From: Tubiluchus corallicola
Lineage: Eukaryota; Priapulida; Priapulimorpha; Priapulimorphida; Tubiluchidae
NCBI GenBank assembly: GCA_030141605.1
Contig: JAQGDQ010000193.1
Span: 248,001 to 312,000 of the forward strand
Direction of reading: 5' to 3'
DNA length: 64,000 nucleotides
The notes under the pieces are model-generated. The model worked only from the letters and a program-made list of their open reading frames with translations. It did no database searches and was not told where the DNA came from. The position numbers and the translations under genes are program-made. Positions 1-14,400 of the stretch are shown one piece after another (positions within the stretch are counted from its first letter, which is position 1; every line of letters starts with the position of its first letter).

Positions 1-499
1 TAGTAGACAAATTTTCATTTTTGGGTGCTGCTTTTGACTGTGGACTGTTCATTTGTAGTTTGGCAAACAAGGATTGCGTTGAAAACGATGTGAATGGTAG
101 AATGTATGGATTCAATAGTGCTCATTTGGCTACTATCAAGTAAGGTCCAAAAGGTAAGTTTTTGCACCGTTTATCTATATGCTTCAGCAGTGAAAAACGT
201 AAAAACGTGTTCAAACTTAAAATGTTGCTTAAATGGAAAAAGTCACGAGCTTTTCTTTTCGTAATTTTGTGACTATTCTACTTTTTTAATTTTCATACTT
301 ACCACGCGCGGGAGCACCGGCAGGACATGGCGAACGGGTGACATCAGACTCCGCAGTCATGTGTCTAAGTGACACAACTTTTACCAACATTCTCCCTAAG
401 AAAAATCTCTAGGGACTTTCACAAGCAGGGTGAATTCAAACCCCCGCCCCCACCAAACGTTAAGCCAATGTTTCCGCGCTGTCTCGAGCCTAATGCATC

Positions 500-597
500 G
501 TTGCCATAACAAAGCGTTGCTTCGATACAACAAACGCGTCAAGTCCCGTTGCCATTGTCAACAGTGCTGCTAATGAGTCACAGTGTTGCTAGGAAAC
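500..597. promoter_or_regulatory. Cluster of RFX X-box-like motifs
   Basis: Three motifs resembling the RFX X-box (GTTGCC, a short spacer, then RGYAAC or GGAAAC) lie within 100 bases: near 500-512, 548-562 (GTTGCCATTGTCAAC) and 585-597 (GTTGCTAGGAAAC). The spacing in each differs from the best consensus. X-boxes commonly mark ciliary gene promoters in animals. No gene start is visible beside them, so this is a weak call. Confidence 0.2.
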
Positions 598-2111
598 AAC
601 GAATGCGTTGCATCAATGTTGCTATGAGACTGTTGAAGTCTCAGTATCCTATAGAAACAACTATCAAATACGTAAAATTGCACAAGGAAGCAAAGTAATT
701 AATTTTGCTAACTATGATGCCCTAATTTCAATAACTTTAAGTACAATATAGAAGAAGGTATCACCAATATTTGCAATACCAAGGTAAGTAATAAGTAAAA
801 GGTGCTACAGCAAGAATGAAAGTCTCTCATTCAGAGGCACTCTGGCTACTAAAAACGTTATCTTTCAAAAATGCAATGGTGATATGCATATAGGCACAGT
901 GACCTCATGATAAATAAAAAATTCATTCGATTTGAATCACGTTACATACTTTATAATGGAAAAAATAACTCATAATCTTTTTCTACAGTTTCAAAACAGT
1001 GGAACATTTTAGATTGTACTTCTGATTATGCAAAAATTTTAAAAAATACGTGAAAGAGATGATCCAGTTTGGGCACTTGTGTCACAATAAACAACATGCT
1101 GCACTGTCAGGTAAATGGCTACACCATAAGAGTAATGGTTACTGAATACAGATACAGATAGAAATTTAGAGCTATAAAACAACTGCAATTACACATTAAA
1201 ATTATCTGTACATATTATATATTTATTGTGTTTAATAATATATTCGATCATTTACAATCATTTACAGCATGTACAATTTAAAAGAATTAGATTTTCCAAA
1301 CTTAAACCTAGCTTTTCAGCACATCTTGTTGGTATGCTGATATGTAATAATTATCATGGCTGTTATTCAGAAATTATTTAAAAGCCCAAAATATGATTAG
1401 CACACAAAGGAAGGTGCTGCTGTTGCTGCTTCTACAATGTAAAATATGGTGGCTGATTTCTCCAATGTTTAATCAATGTTTCTTGTTTAAGAAATCACAA
1501 TTTAAATATATTAATAATATAAAATGTTCATTGTAGCAATGGTACTGTAAGCGACAAAGAGATACAAATTATGCATCATTTTTTAGATACTGAGATTGCA
1601 AAAAACAAGCTATTTCCAAATAATTATATCAAATGTGAGCTGCTCTAAAACAGAGTTTAAAGAAGTGCTTTACGTTAACTATCCACCATGTGAATTCACT
1701 GTTAACTTTCCTCCAATATGTACCATTTCTTCAATTTGATTGACAGAAAACCGAGTTTTACTTTTCAGCTATCAAAATTTTCACTCAAATTAATAAATTC
1801 ATTTAAAAAAATATTTACAATACAACAAATCTATAACACAATATAGACTTCTTGGGCATTCCAAGCCTGCATAAACAGACATGTACTAACAGTGTAAAAC
1901 TAAAACAAGCTTTATTTTGGCATAAATGTATGACATGATTTTTCATATCTTGTATACAATGTTATTTACGTTCTAGTTTTATGTGTATGACTTAATTAAA
2001 AAAATAAAAGAGCAGACAATCCAGGATCTTGCAAAATATCTCAAGTCAACAAAACTCAGCAAGTTACGAAGAAGCTGCTAACAAGCACACAATCATGTAA
2101 GAAAATACAAT

Positions 2112-2847
2112 AGGCGCCGCTTAACGGACTCACCATTAACAGACTTGTTCGCTTAATTGACTCAAAAACGCCTGGAATGGGCGCTTCTATTCAAATATAC
2201 ATAAAAACTGTCCGTAATTGATTCAATATTTTTCCTTCACATACCTAAAATGAGACATTCGTATGTGCCAAAAGAGCCTTTCCAACTTCTATGTCATCTT
2301 TACTTCGATTTTGTGCACATTAATATATGTCGAAACAATCATGTTAAGTACCGTTTTGTTTGTATGTAGGTACGTTTATCATGCGCTAATCCGCTAGCCC
2401 AGCTGTTCTGCTTTGAATCTGCTACCTGCTCATCCACTGTGTTACCCAAGAACTTCTGGAAGCTAAACACTTAATCACTTGTCTAGTAGTTTCCTTTTAA
2501 AGCTCTCGTTGCAAGTCACGCTTTCGCGCTTAATCAGTTAACAGTCAAAGATGCAGGCACAGTAATTTTTGCAAATAAACAGACTTGTGTGATTTAGAAA
2601 AGTATACTTTTTTAATTTATTGCTAATTCACTTAAATATAAATTAATATTTTAAAATATTTTTTTTTAATTGCAAAGAAATTTAGCCATTGCTTCATTTC
2701 CAACATTCATTAAAAACCATTATACTGCATATTAAGCTGATAACTCATACTTCTATACAAGTAATGCTACACCATGGGTTAATAAGTTCAGTCAGTTAAC
2801 TGGGTCAAATCACTTTGATCCCAAAGTGAGTCTATTAAGCGGCGCCT
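2112..2847. mobile_element. MITE-like element with 21-bp terminal inverted repeats
   Basis: The ends are 21-base inverted repeats. The left end is AGGCGCCGCTTAACGGACTC plus A at 2112-2132. The right end at 2827-2847 reads the same on the opposite strand apart from two bases in the middle. The interior is AT-rich and has no transposase frame. The terminal CGCTTAA core resembles pogo/Tigger-type ends, but I could not see a clean TA target duplication, so the superfamily is uncertain. It lies just beyond the TUT 3' end. Confidence 0.6.
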
Positions 2848-3230
2848 CATGTAGAAAGAAATCATTTTTTAGAAAACTGTGCAATTTACGTAAACTGAGA
2901 TTAAAACCTTATTTAATTTTTTAGACTATACATCAACACCCCAGCTTTGAAAAAGTCTGCAAAATTAACTAATAAGTCATTTAGTTTAAAAAGATTTACA
3001 ATAAATTCTAATCATGCAAGTCAGCTCTAAGCAATGAAAATGATTTGACAATTTCAAGGTCACCTTTATGGCACCTGGATAGCACTTCGACAAGATTTCC
3101 CATTGCCATTTAAAACATGAAAATAAAAACCATGTTTGCGTAGAAAACATAGCACCAAGAACCCTTCATTTCAAATCACAAAATAGTTCTGATTTTTTAA
3201 ATACCAAAATTTAATTAAACTGATCTCCAC

Positions 3231-3236
3231 TTTATT
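3231..3236 (-). terminator. Candidate polyadenylation signal of TUT
   Basis: TTTATT on the plus strand reads AATAAA on the minus strand, about 395 bases past the TUT stop codon at 3629-3631. It is the most plausible signal close to the stop, but AATAAA is frequent by chance in DNA this AT-rich. A longer 3' UTR, for example one using the TTTATT near 1911, cannot be excluded. Confidence 0.3.
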
Positions 3237-3628
3237 TGCTTACGAACTTCTACGATCAACAAACTGAATTGCGATTAATTTATGGCAGTTCTGAGCACTT
3301 TGATTTAATTTTACGATTTCACTTCTTGTGACCAATTTTGTGCCAGTTCTTTGATTTACACTTTTATAATTTCAGTTTATCACTTCTAAATACATAAATT
3401 GCTGTTTATAGAACCAGATAGTCTTGCAAAGAATAACTGGGTGGCTGTAGAAATCAGACATATATAAAAATTGAATCACAAATCAGCTCAGAATTCACCT
3501 TATTTGACAAATGGATGTAATTAGTTATAAACCAATGTATGTTCGTGTATGTGATGAAAACAGCATTTCTAATATGCAAATCCTAATGTCATTGTTGTTC
3601 ATTCAACTAAAAAATTCCGCTGATATCG

Positions 3629-5420
3629 TCATTGCTGATGCCCTGGCATCTGTGATGGCCAAAGAAGATGAGGACTAGTGTTGTCAAAAGTTTGAAAATT
3701 TGATGAAAACTGCTGTGTGCTTGGTGAATGTTGCCATGGTGATGTGCCTGCTAGAAACTGTGGTGGGGTCATGCTTTTGACTTCCGGTGTGCTTGGTTTA
3801 CTTTGACTTTGTTTCTGAAAATAAATTTATTTTAAGTATCAAAGCTTTAAAAAACATTTCTCACATTCAAACGCTAAGCATTTTTCACAGTCTAAACAAA
3901 ATGTTGCTCTGGTTGATACAACAGCATTTTGCCTTCCATGGAACATCTTGATGAAATCCTAAAGAAACCACTAATAAAAGCCTTGATAAAATCAGCTGCA
4001 ACAGAATACAAGAAAAGCCAACTTTATATTCAGAAATTTGCATCTAGAAAGACATACACAAACAAAAAAATATTAAATGAAGTTTGCTACAGCTCAAACC
4101 TATAGAAAAGCTAACCTCTGCAATATATTGTTTAAAAATAAGAAGTGGAAACAAGATTTCCTCTAAGTAGGGGCCTTCAGTTGTGATAGTAGCTGGTCTC
4201 AGGACCCTATCATTGAAAGGAACTTTCACAATCAGTTGAGCGGCCAACTAAATACTTTGATCCTTTTAAACAATGTTAGGTGAGAATATCACTGTAATGC
4301 TGTTCTATGTAACAGTGCTTAGTTAGACTCGAAATTTGTAAAAGTTTAGGTAAATCTACTTTTACGCGCCCCACTGGGTGGCCAGCACAAAAAAAGGTCT
4401 GTTTGCTATTTTCCCCCTGCTGGTCTACAATGCAAACCACTCTGGAGTTTTTTGGACAAAAAACTTTCCAGTGCACTCATTTCTAGTTGAAATTCTGAGG
4501 TTTATTACATTTTACGAGAAAATTTATTGAAACCATTTGAAAAAAACAATTTTTTAAGCAAATTTAACATTTTAACATTACTGTTGTCGGATTATACTAT
4601 TCCTACAATCCTTACTGGATTTCCAGGTTTATAAATTGGCAGATCCATTTCAGACCGTATCCCTAAAATACGGTGTATCTGATCTGGTCCCATCCCAACT
4701 TAATCTGTGATATATACACGTAAATATATTAAATATTAGCAACCTGTGAAACAGCTTCCTGACTCTGAACGTTTGTAAACCAAAGTTTCTGCACAGGTGG
4801 GTTTAGGAACTGAGGCGGCATGGACTGGGAACGGAATTGACTGGAGGTCAAATCTTGTGCCACGCTGCCAGCGCTAAAGTCCACATTCACTCTAGATGGG
4901 ACTGGCGGATCGCGCAACAGTGGCAGAGACCCGGAATGCGGCAGCGCAGTTGCATGTCTAGTGTTATCACCTGCAGTAAGTGCATTCTGAAAACTACCAG
5001 CTTGATTAGCCGAGGAGTAAATTGCTACTGAACTACCTGCATTGATAAATGCGTTTTGTCGAGGGTGCACATTAGCGGCGTGAGGGCTCTGGAGAGACAC
5101 AGGAAAATTTGGCTGCTCTCGTGAATGAAATAAATTATACTGGGGATATTGCATCTTTGAACTAGGCTGCTCAATGCTGTACCATGGAGAGCCTTGTGTA
5201 ACTTGCTGCTGCTGCCATGACTGGTTAAAAAATACTTGGTTGGACATACTTGCATGTGGGGGTGTCTGCCTATAGTATCTTGTGGTTTGCTCGCGGTTCA
5301 TAACCTCCAGTCTAGGGGGAGTAACGAGAGGATAAGGCAATAAGGGAATAGAGGAAGTTGGTGATTGAGGTCCTGTCCTTCCTTGGCTTCCCATATGAGG
5401 AATCATCACAGGCACAGAAA
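3629..5420 (-). CDS. TUT4/TUT7: TUT exons 26-27: Gln/Pro/Ser-rich C-terminal tail
   Basis: Exon 26 (5420-4744) and exon 27 (3814-3629) encode about residues 2129-2415, low in complexity and rich in Gln, Pro, Ser and Asn (FFNQSWQQQQVTQGSPWYS; TPPQFLAGTSPWQHSPSTQQ), ending PGHQQ then TGA. Vertebrate TUT4 also ends in a Gln/Pro-rich tail. The donor at the end of exon 26 (CACAG then GTTGCT) is not the best consensus, but the phase is right and exon 27 continues the same composition. A read-through stop three codons past the donor is an alternative 3' end. Confidence 0.82.
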
Positions 5421-8400
5421 CTGAAAATATACAGTTTATTATACACACGTTAAAATTTTTATTCACTTGCACTCCAGTCAGCATATTGCAAAATGATTTA
5501 CTTAAGCACTAACGATAATTTTACTTATTTTCCATGCCAAATTTGCTCAAGAATATGAAGACACATTTCGGAGATTACTAAATGTTAAAAAGCAACATGC
5601 AAGGACTGTTGATTTGGCATTGCGGTCACAAAAACATGATTAGTGTAGCTGTGACTTACTGTTTGCAGATAAAAAAAACATTAACTGATTTCTTACATTA
5701 ATGAAGTGAACACTTGGAAAACAAAATTATGTAAGGCTTGCCAATTAGCTGTAGATTTACAGTATTCACTTCGTTTTATTAATCCGCTCGGTAAAAAGCG
5801 TATACTGTTAGTTAGAGCAATGCAGTATGGCCAAAAGAGAGTAAAATTAATACAGCAAAAATAAATTATTCCACTGTAACTGGCATACCATTTCTGTTGG
5901 TTGGACTGGTGACGTTCTGTTGCTCGCTGCTGGGGTTTTTGAGTTCTCTGTCCTTTGTTTCTCTTTCAGCAATGAGTTGGCTCCGCTCTGCCGCTTCTTT
6001 TCTCCTGGCCTAGTGATGTAAAAAAATCTAGTTAAGTGACTGACGCAGCACTAATGTCAACACAGTACAAGCTCGTGGTTTATTTCTAATGTTAACAATT
6101 ACTAGGTGTGAGTACTTGTTCAAATAGCAAAGTAAATTGCAAAGTTGGCAAATGATTTATATAGCATCAGATAAAATACAGCCTCCTAGGTACAGCTTCC
6201 TACATTCAGTTAGCGACCAAATAAGACTTGTCAGCTTTGTTAACTTCTCCAGAAATGTGTCAGTTTTTGCAGAGTTTAGCGACTAATCCTTGCCAATTAT
6301 ACACAAAAAGCAAAACTTTTGCCTGGGCCTGAAAGGGATTACAAAGAAAACACATTTAACTGTGGTTACAACATTATATGCTAAGTGTAAGGATGACTTC
6401 CACACAACATGTAAAAGTAATTAATTAAATACAGCCATGAATTTGTATGCTACAACAATATCTAAAGAGTAAGTAAATGGTTATGGTGTGTGCTTGGCAG
6501 CAAAATTTAAGCAGCACTGTGTCTGATGTACAAACAGTGGGACGATTACCGCACAATTGCTTTTAAAATACTACTGCTGGTTCAATCTGAGAAAATCTTT
6601 CTTAGTGATAAGTTATCTTCTGATCTTGCCAGAAGTGATAAGTTATCTTGTCACTCAGGACAACTTAACTTACCACAAAGTTATTTTTAGGGATACATTA
6701 TCTTCTGATCTTCTGAATCAACCACCTTCAAAACTAGTACATCTTACTGCTGTTGACTCGCATTATTAAAGTATCATCATCAATTTTGTTAAAAAACCAA
6801 ATGTGGAGGGTAAATGGCACCTTTTGCCTTCAGTTAATCTAGCAAAATACACACTTTTTTCTACAATACGGAACAAGTATTTGCTTCAAATGTTTTGCAA
6901 ACCACATCTGGAACACAATAAGCAATATTCTCAGACAGTCTTAAAAATCCAGAAGTCTTAAAAATGAACTCCTATTTACAGTTCCTTTCAACATGAATTT
7001 TTAACTTAATCCACTATTATTTTAACTTACCCTTACGGTGTTTGGACATTCTTTTACAAAATGGCCGATCTTTCCACACAGTCGACAACCCCTGTCATTT
7101 GGTGGTTCACCGTCAGTCAATTTCCACGGGTCAAATAAGTAATTCTAAAACAAAAAGCATCGTTAATTGTAAAATTTAGTTGCAGTCTAATCACTTCTAT
7201 TAGAATTTTTATAAATGATGACAGTCACCTCACCCCAGCACCAAAATAAATAATTATAAAACATTCCAACATCTAAAATTGAATAATCTAAAATGGCCAA
7301 CTGTATAGCAAAATTCTGATTAACAGAACACCAACTACCAAACAACAGAATATTCAAAAAAATTTTCCCATACAACAGATTATCTAAAATGTCTCTTTTT
7401 TGTCATTGAATTTTCAATTTTTACACAAATTGTGATGCAGATTTATTAAAATTTGACCTATTAAGGCATGAAAACCAAAGTGCATTTCATCAAGTTCATA
7501 CTACAGCAAACAATCAGAGCATTTGTATAGCGAGTGATAAATCTGAAGAATTCTTAAAAAATGACAGTCACATGTCTGGCCATGCCAAAGTTGGCATTAG
7601 GTTGTATAATAAAAGCTCTGCAATAATCACATAAAATGATAGTAGTAATTGTAATAGGTTTCTGAGATAATTTTTACACACATTGCAAAAAACAAATATA
7701 ATTTTTTATAAACGAATGTCATACTGGGATAATAAAACAATAACTTCAAATAAGAGGGAATTTTTTATCATGTCACTTTTGCTGCTGTTTTTACCATACC
7801 TTCCATCCTTCTTCTTATCTCTAATCTTACTATTTTTTCCATTCCATCATGTCTACTAACCCCAACCATTCTTTCATTCACTCATTCGTGCCACCTTAAC
7901 AAGCCAAACTTTCAAGCTGTCATACAGTAACTCTTTTATTTGGTTAATTTGACTTCATCAATGTTTTTTGTAATCTGTACTATTTTTTTTCTAATCATAA
8001 TATATGTTGATGTATTGTATACATATTGCTGAAGTGAAATAAATTGATTTGAATTGATTTCAATTTTGGTTTAGTAGTTAAGCAAAAAACGACACGAAAA
8101 AATAATGGAATTCAAATGAATGAGAATGTTTCTCTTTTCTTAAAGCAAAACCAGATCCAATCTTAAACTCTAGGTCAAAACAATCTACTCTTTAAAATAT
8201 TGAAAGGACACATACTGTTTTTTCAAAAATGACTTATGTGAAAGAATAATTACCACCCAAACACAATTTTGCATTTGCGCCACTAGTCCTTTGCTGTTAC
8301 ATGCATTTCGCCATTCGCTAGTTAGACGGTCACTGGCACCCGCATTTCTTAAAGGCATTATACAAAAACAGGTGCTGTACCTCTCAGTTCAGATGTATTA

Positions 8401-11400
8401 GTTTGAGACGAACTGCACACGTTTGGCAGCTCATGTGTGAACACAGCGGTAAATTTGAAATTTGAATTTTTATCTTAAAACATACCTAGCTTTAGTACAA
8501 CACACTGAATATCTTACAGTAGCACTGAACTTCCATTTTCGCTTTCGCAAACACGTGCAACACGCTCGTAGAATATTTTTGCTACCGAAAATTATGTTAG
8601 TTTGTGATGCCATCAATAATTGGGCTCACCTGCCGTTAATTAAGTTTTAGTCATTTATTTATTTATTAGAAACGCTTTTGCAGTATTAACCGTGTTAAAA
8701 TGTACACTATTGGACTTCAAAATGGGGTAGTATACGGAAAATCATCCTGTCTTCTTTTAAATCTTGCTTGTCCGCTCATAATAGTGAGTCAAAGACTCCT
8801 CAGCCATATAGAACTTCAAGCTTGATTACTTACATAAAGTGCAATAACGTTGCGAATAGGAGTGGGAGTTCCAAAATGTTGTCGTGCCTTAATGAAAGCC
8901 TTCAATATGTAAGAGCTCACTGCAAATTAAATGAAATTATTAAAAACAATCCGACATAATTGTACTTCGATCGAAAGCATTCTGCCCGAAGAGACTGAAA
9001 AACCAGCTAAATTCACAATTTTTGTACATTTTTCACACTTGAATAGTAAAAGGCAACTTACTCTTTCTTGAAAGCCCAGCACCGAGATTATGATTCAGAT
9101 CAAAAGGATCTATAAAGAAAAAAACTTAAAATGCAGTCAGACAATAATGAAAAAAACATGTCTGAAAAACAAAAGGGAAATAAGACAACAAGAAACAGAA
9201 ACAAACATTCGCAATATCAGTAGCCATTTTCCATGTGCTTACAAAAAAAATGTTTTAACTAATTTCATTTTAGCATATATAATCGAGCATATAAAATATT
9301 AAAAAGAAAATGATTTAAAAAACTACTAACTAAAAAACATTGCATAGTCTCTACTAAAAAAATCTACTGCTGAGACTGCAAAGACAATCTTTAATCTTAT
9401 CAATTCTTGTTTAATGAACATAAGTCACATTGAAGATAAGTATATCTAACACAAATAGTTGGTCAGCACTGTGCAATTAACTAGTTAACTCGTTACTTTA
9501 GCTAGCAGCCACTTTCATAGTTAGTTTGGTTAAACGGCTAAGTTTAGCTAGTTAGTTTGCCTGACAAATTTTTAGCACATTACAGAAGAAACAAGAAAAG
9601 GCAGAAAAAGCCCAAGTTTTGCACTTATTGAAATTCTCTCTTCGTTACTTTAAGTAAGGAAACATTTTATTTCTATCTAAAAGTTCATAGAACACACACA
9701 CGCGCGCACGCACACGTTTACATGCACACCCACCCAACCACCCACACACACGCACGCACACATACATATGTATACTGCAAACACGAAATTGACATAGGAG
9801 ATAATTTACAGAAGTCTAAAGAGGCTACAAACAGAAAGTGCATTTAGTGAATGCAATTGGAAATAAACACAAAATTAACTGCACTTTAGAATATCTAACG
9901 TAATTTACCAATGACTTGGCAATCACAGCATACTGTAGCGCCACATGGCAAATTAATGAAATTACACTTCACAACCTGGTCCGGAATGCGAAGGATTACC
10001 TTCTTAGTTTATGAAGTCATACATAGTTTTTTCTGCATAAATACCTGGATATGATGTTTAGAATACATTTTACTGTTGTCATAAAACCCATTTGGTGAAT
10101 ATGTTATTTAGCATGTCATTTATTGTGGCCATAGAATCCATTTTATTGTAAAAATTTAGAATACGATGTTATTCTATTGTGACATTATATTACAAAAACT
10201 GGCCGAAACTTATTACATGAACAACAACGAGAACAAGACTGTCTTCACTACAAAACAAGTCTGTTTATAAGTTTACATTGAGAGTAAACCCAACAAGCTT
10301 CACAATACAAGGTGAACCTTATACCGTAAAATAAAACTTTCCACCACCTTTTACAATTACAGTCAAAACCTCGTTATGACACTAAATACGGCGCTATAGC
10401 GAAGTTGGCGATAAGGCGAGGTTCATTAATACTAAAGCCATTCTACTGTGTAACCTCTACTTTGTTGCCTAGTTAATTTTAATAAGTGATAAACAACAAA
10501 ATATTATTACACCTACAACAATGTGTGTTATATACTGTGTATTTTTTGCTGCATTAACAATGCAGGTGTAGTTCTACTGCAGTACCTTGCAAAACTTTTA
10601 GGTAACACAACATGGAGAAGAAATCTTGTGAAATGCTGGTTAATTAACCTATTGCTGATAAGAGAAATATGCACCCATAATAAGTTCTACCCACGCTCCC
10701 AACGCAATATTACTGGACAGTCAGACTACAATTAGTCACTGCTTATAACTTGACCTTCAGTCAAGCAGCTTTAACAGCCATTAAATTCACATCAGTTCAG
10801 TACTGAACCTCATGCAACTGTCCTAGTCTTAAAATGCATACTCTTTGCTCAAAACCTCAACATTCACTTTCATACAGTCGCTTGCTCAGAAACCGAAATC
10901 ATAATTTAAACACCGTATTTGTTTTCTTATCAGAGATAATTGTTTTTACAATGTTATAGCTTTTTTTACCAGTAATTGATTGTGCTTTATCATGGCTGGG
11001 TTTCTAACGGGGTTGATTTATTATGTAAAATTGACTTTTGGCAAAGCAAATACGTTGGCGGATGGCGACAGGCGAGGTTGGCAGTATTCCCTATAGTTAA
11101 TATAATATACTATGGAAATCAGAACAGGGAAAAAGCTGGCGTTAGGCAAGGCTAGCGTTATAAAGGAGGGGCGGTATAACGAGATCAGTTCTCACACAAA
11201 TATTTACTATCATCGATACCTTCTATAGCAATGGTTTTGTTGTTCCACAGTTTCTCAAAACGAGTTAAAGGCTTCAGCTGCCGAATGGAAACAACATTTT
11301 CTTTAAAGTTGAACCGCTCTGTATAAAAGCGCAACATTCCCAGCCATAAGTCACCGACGGATAACACGTTTGCATCCCAGTACGGCCATTTCTCACGCTA

Positions 11401-14400
11401 AAAATGGTAATAGTAATAAAAAATAACAAGTACAAAAAGTAATAATGTGGCTCTTATTAACTATATTCTCAAAAATGAAACCCAAATAAAATAATACAGT
11501 TCTGTCATTTATGCAATTATTCACAAAACACTTAATTTCTGCTTGTGCTTCTGAAAAAGGTTTTGTAAAAAATGTATAAATCGGTTTCGTGCTAATAAAA
11601 AGACTGTGTAATCATTTGGTAACTCATTATAGGACGTAGTTTTTGACATTTTATATTTATAACATTATGGCATCTGAGATTAAAAGATGACACTTTCGTT
11701 TGTATTATGCACTTAACAGCCTTGCCTACGCAATTAAATGTGCAACCAGGAAACGACAGTCTACTCCTTTTTATATAATTTTTTGGATCACAATATAAAA
11801 AACAAAGAGAAAAGCAAGACATTTAAATAAATAAATACATACATATACTAAAAATATTTATTGATTTTAATCCTAAATAAATCCTAACATAAAAAGCTTT
11901 AACTAGATTAGAACAAAAACTCTTTTAAATGAGTCATACCAGTTGATTGGTGTCATCAAAGAACCATGCATTCCAACCATCTACTATAACTTCAGGCATC
12001 TTTCCTTCATACAGCTACAACATAAAACTGTTTGATTGAACTGTGTAATTACAAAAAAAAATATTAAAAAAAATATTTCTTGTACTAAGTAACAAATCTG
12101 AACAACACAAATATACTGAATTTTGGACAATATTGCTTACAACGACATTTTGAAATCAGATAAGTGAAATCGTTTCCTGTGAAACCAATGATTCAGTTTT
12201 TAATAATTTCCAAATTGTCTGTTTCCGTTATCAATGACAAACACATTTAACCACTTTTAGTCCATCGATACGAAATAGTAATATTCGGGTTTGTTTACAC
12301 ACAGCATGAGCAACATTGATGTTGCAAGACAACAATCTCGAGTGCTAAGTCAAAACGTGAATGAATTACCTGACAATAATATAGACGTGCTTAACATGTC
12401 ATGTTACACACAGCATAATACAAACTGTTACCTCTTGTAAGACAGGTATGACTGGAGGTTGGCACTGCTGTAGGTAGTAGATCACTAGCAAAATGTATGC
12501 ATAAGATGACAAGCTACCCCTTGAAGCATCTCCCATATCACATGCCTAAATCAAGTTGCAGCAATATACATTACTTTAACAATAAGAATCATTACTTTAA
12601 CAATTATGTCGACAAATGGAAATATCATTAAACTGAAATTGAATTGTCACAGCGTGCATTTGGCTGCAAAGTTAAGCAGTGCTACATCTGATTAGCAAGT
12701 GGATGGATGATCAAACGGCAAAACTGTCTCTGGATGACTCTATCTAAAACACTCATACGGGTTCTTCTCTCACTAAGGGCACCTCCGCTGGTTCAGCATC
12801 TCATCTATCAGGTTATCATATATTTAAAAAATTTTGGTCTTGCGTGAAATTTAATTTTAATTCTGTCTTGTCAAAACCTTTCTATATATAGCAGAGAAAG
12901 GTAAAAGTAATTTATAAGCTATCACTATTTTTAAATTGCCATGGAATTAAATAACTACATACCCGAGTAATCCCACTTGACTCATGCACTTAGTTATTAA
13001 ACAATGAAATAACTACATACCCGGGTGATCCCACTTGACTCATTCACTTAGTTATTAAACAATGAAATAACTACATACCCGGGTGATCCCACTTGACTCA
13101 TTCACTTAGTTATTAAACAATGAAATAACTACATAACCGAGTAATCCCACTTGTTTCATTCACTTAGTTATTAAACAATGAAATAACTACATACCCGGGT
13201 AATCCCACTTGACTCATTCACTTAGTTATTAAACAATGAAATAACTACATAACCGAGTAATCCCACTTGACTCATTCACTTAGTTATTAAACAATGAAAT
13301 AACTACATACCCGGGTAATCCCACTTGACTCATTCACTTAGTTATTAAACAATGAAATAACTACATACCCGGGTGATCCCACTTGACTCATTCACTTAGT
13401 TATTAAACAATGAAATAACTACATACCCGGGTGATCCTACTTGACTCATGCACTTAGTTATTAAACAATGAAATAACTACATACCCGGGTAATCCCACTT
13501 GACTCATTCACTTAGTTATTAAACAATGAAATAACTACATACCCGGGTGATCCTACTTAACTCATGCACTTAGTTATTAAACAATTTTTGAACATTTTAA
13601 GTGCTTAGCTCGTATAAAAATGATTTTAACGATCAATTATGATCACCAAGTTTAATTGCTCTTTTACACTTGGATCCAAACTACATATTTACAGAACAGC
13701 AAGCAAATAAACATGAATTTATGTGATACGGTGCCTTCACGAGATTTCGGTTAACTTAGGCCTTAAAAATCATAGCAATCGAACAACGAAAGTGCTGAAG
13801 AAATTTGCATCCAACATTGAAGGCTGAGAAAAATAAATGCAAAGTTGACAAAAATACTCATTGTAAGCAAGTATCCTTACTTTGGCAAAAGCTTTCACCA
13901 CGTAGCCCAATACTTTGACTCTAATGTCCAAGTTCGAATACAAGCGTAGCATTCTTGTGTTGTGCTGTGCCTGCAAAATTCAGTAAACCAAATTACACTA
14001 AATAAGGAAGCTATGTAAAGCCCGTAGTACATACAGCACATTGTACAAAAGTAACTGTGCACAGTAAATTCAATATGTAATTGCATATTGTGTACAGTGC
14101 ACATATTGCTTATGAGGAGTCATACTGTGCTTTTCTTCAGCTGGGCCTCAGAGTTAAATCTATTAAAATGCAAAATAATGCTTGACATGAAGAATGTGAT
14201 AATTTTTCCTTGAATTTACAAATTCTGAAAATGCTGTCAAAAAGTGCCTTTACAATTTTATCTAACACACGTGTTATCACTCTTAATATTGTGACAAAAA
14301 AAATTAACTGTGCGTAGTCTGTGCATAGAGTGGTATACTAGCAGGCTCTTGCTTAGGAAAAAGATGAACTAGGTAAGGTTCAAGCTAGTTGTTAAAACTT

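Larger units (their letters stand above)
1..3230. other. Non-coding flank downstream of the TUT gene
   Basis: I see no exon with a convincing reading frame and splice sites here. The last coding exon of the minus-strand TUT gene ends at 3629, so the right-hand part may hold its 3' UTR. A MITE-like element occupies 2112-2847. The first 660 bases are less AT-rich than their surroundings and hold several GTTGCC/GTTGCT motifs. A promoter for a gene outside the window to the left is possible but unproven. Confidence 0.5.

Noticed and set aside
12949-13585. CRISPR-like array
   Set aside because: The 58-bp units are directly adjacent with no unique spacers, and the locus is in a eukaryotic intron.
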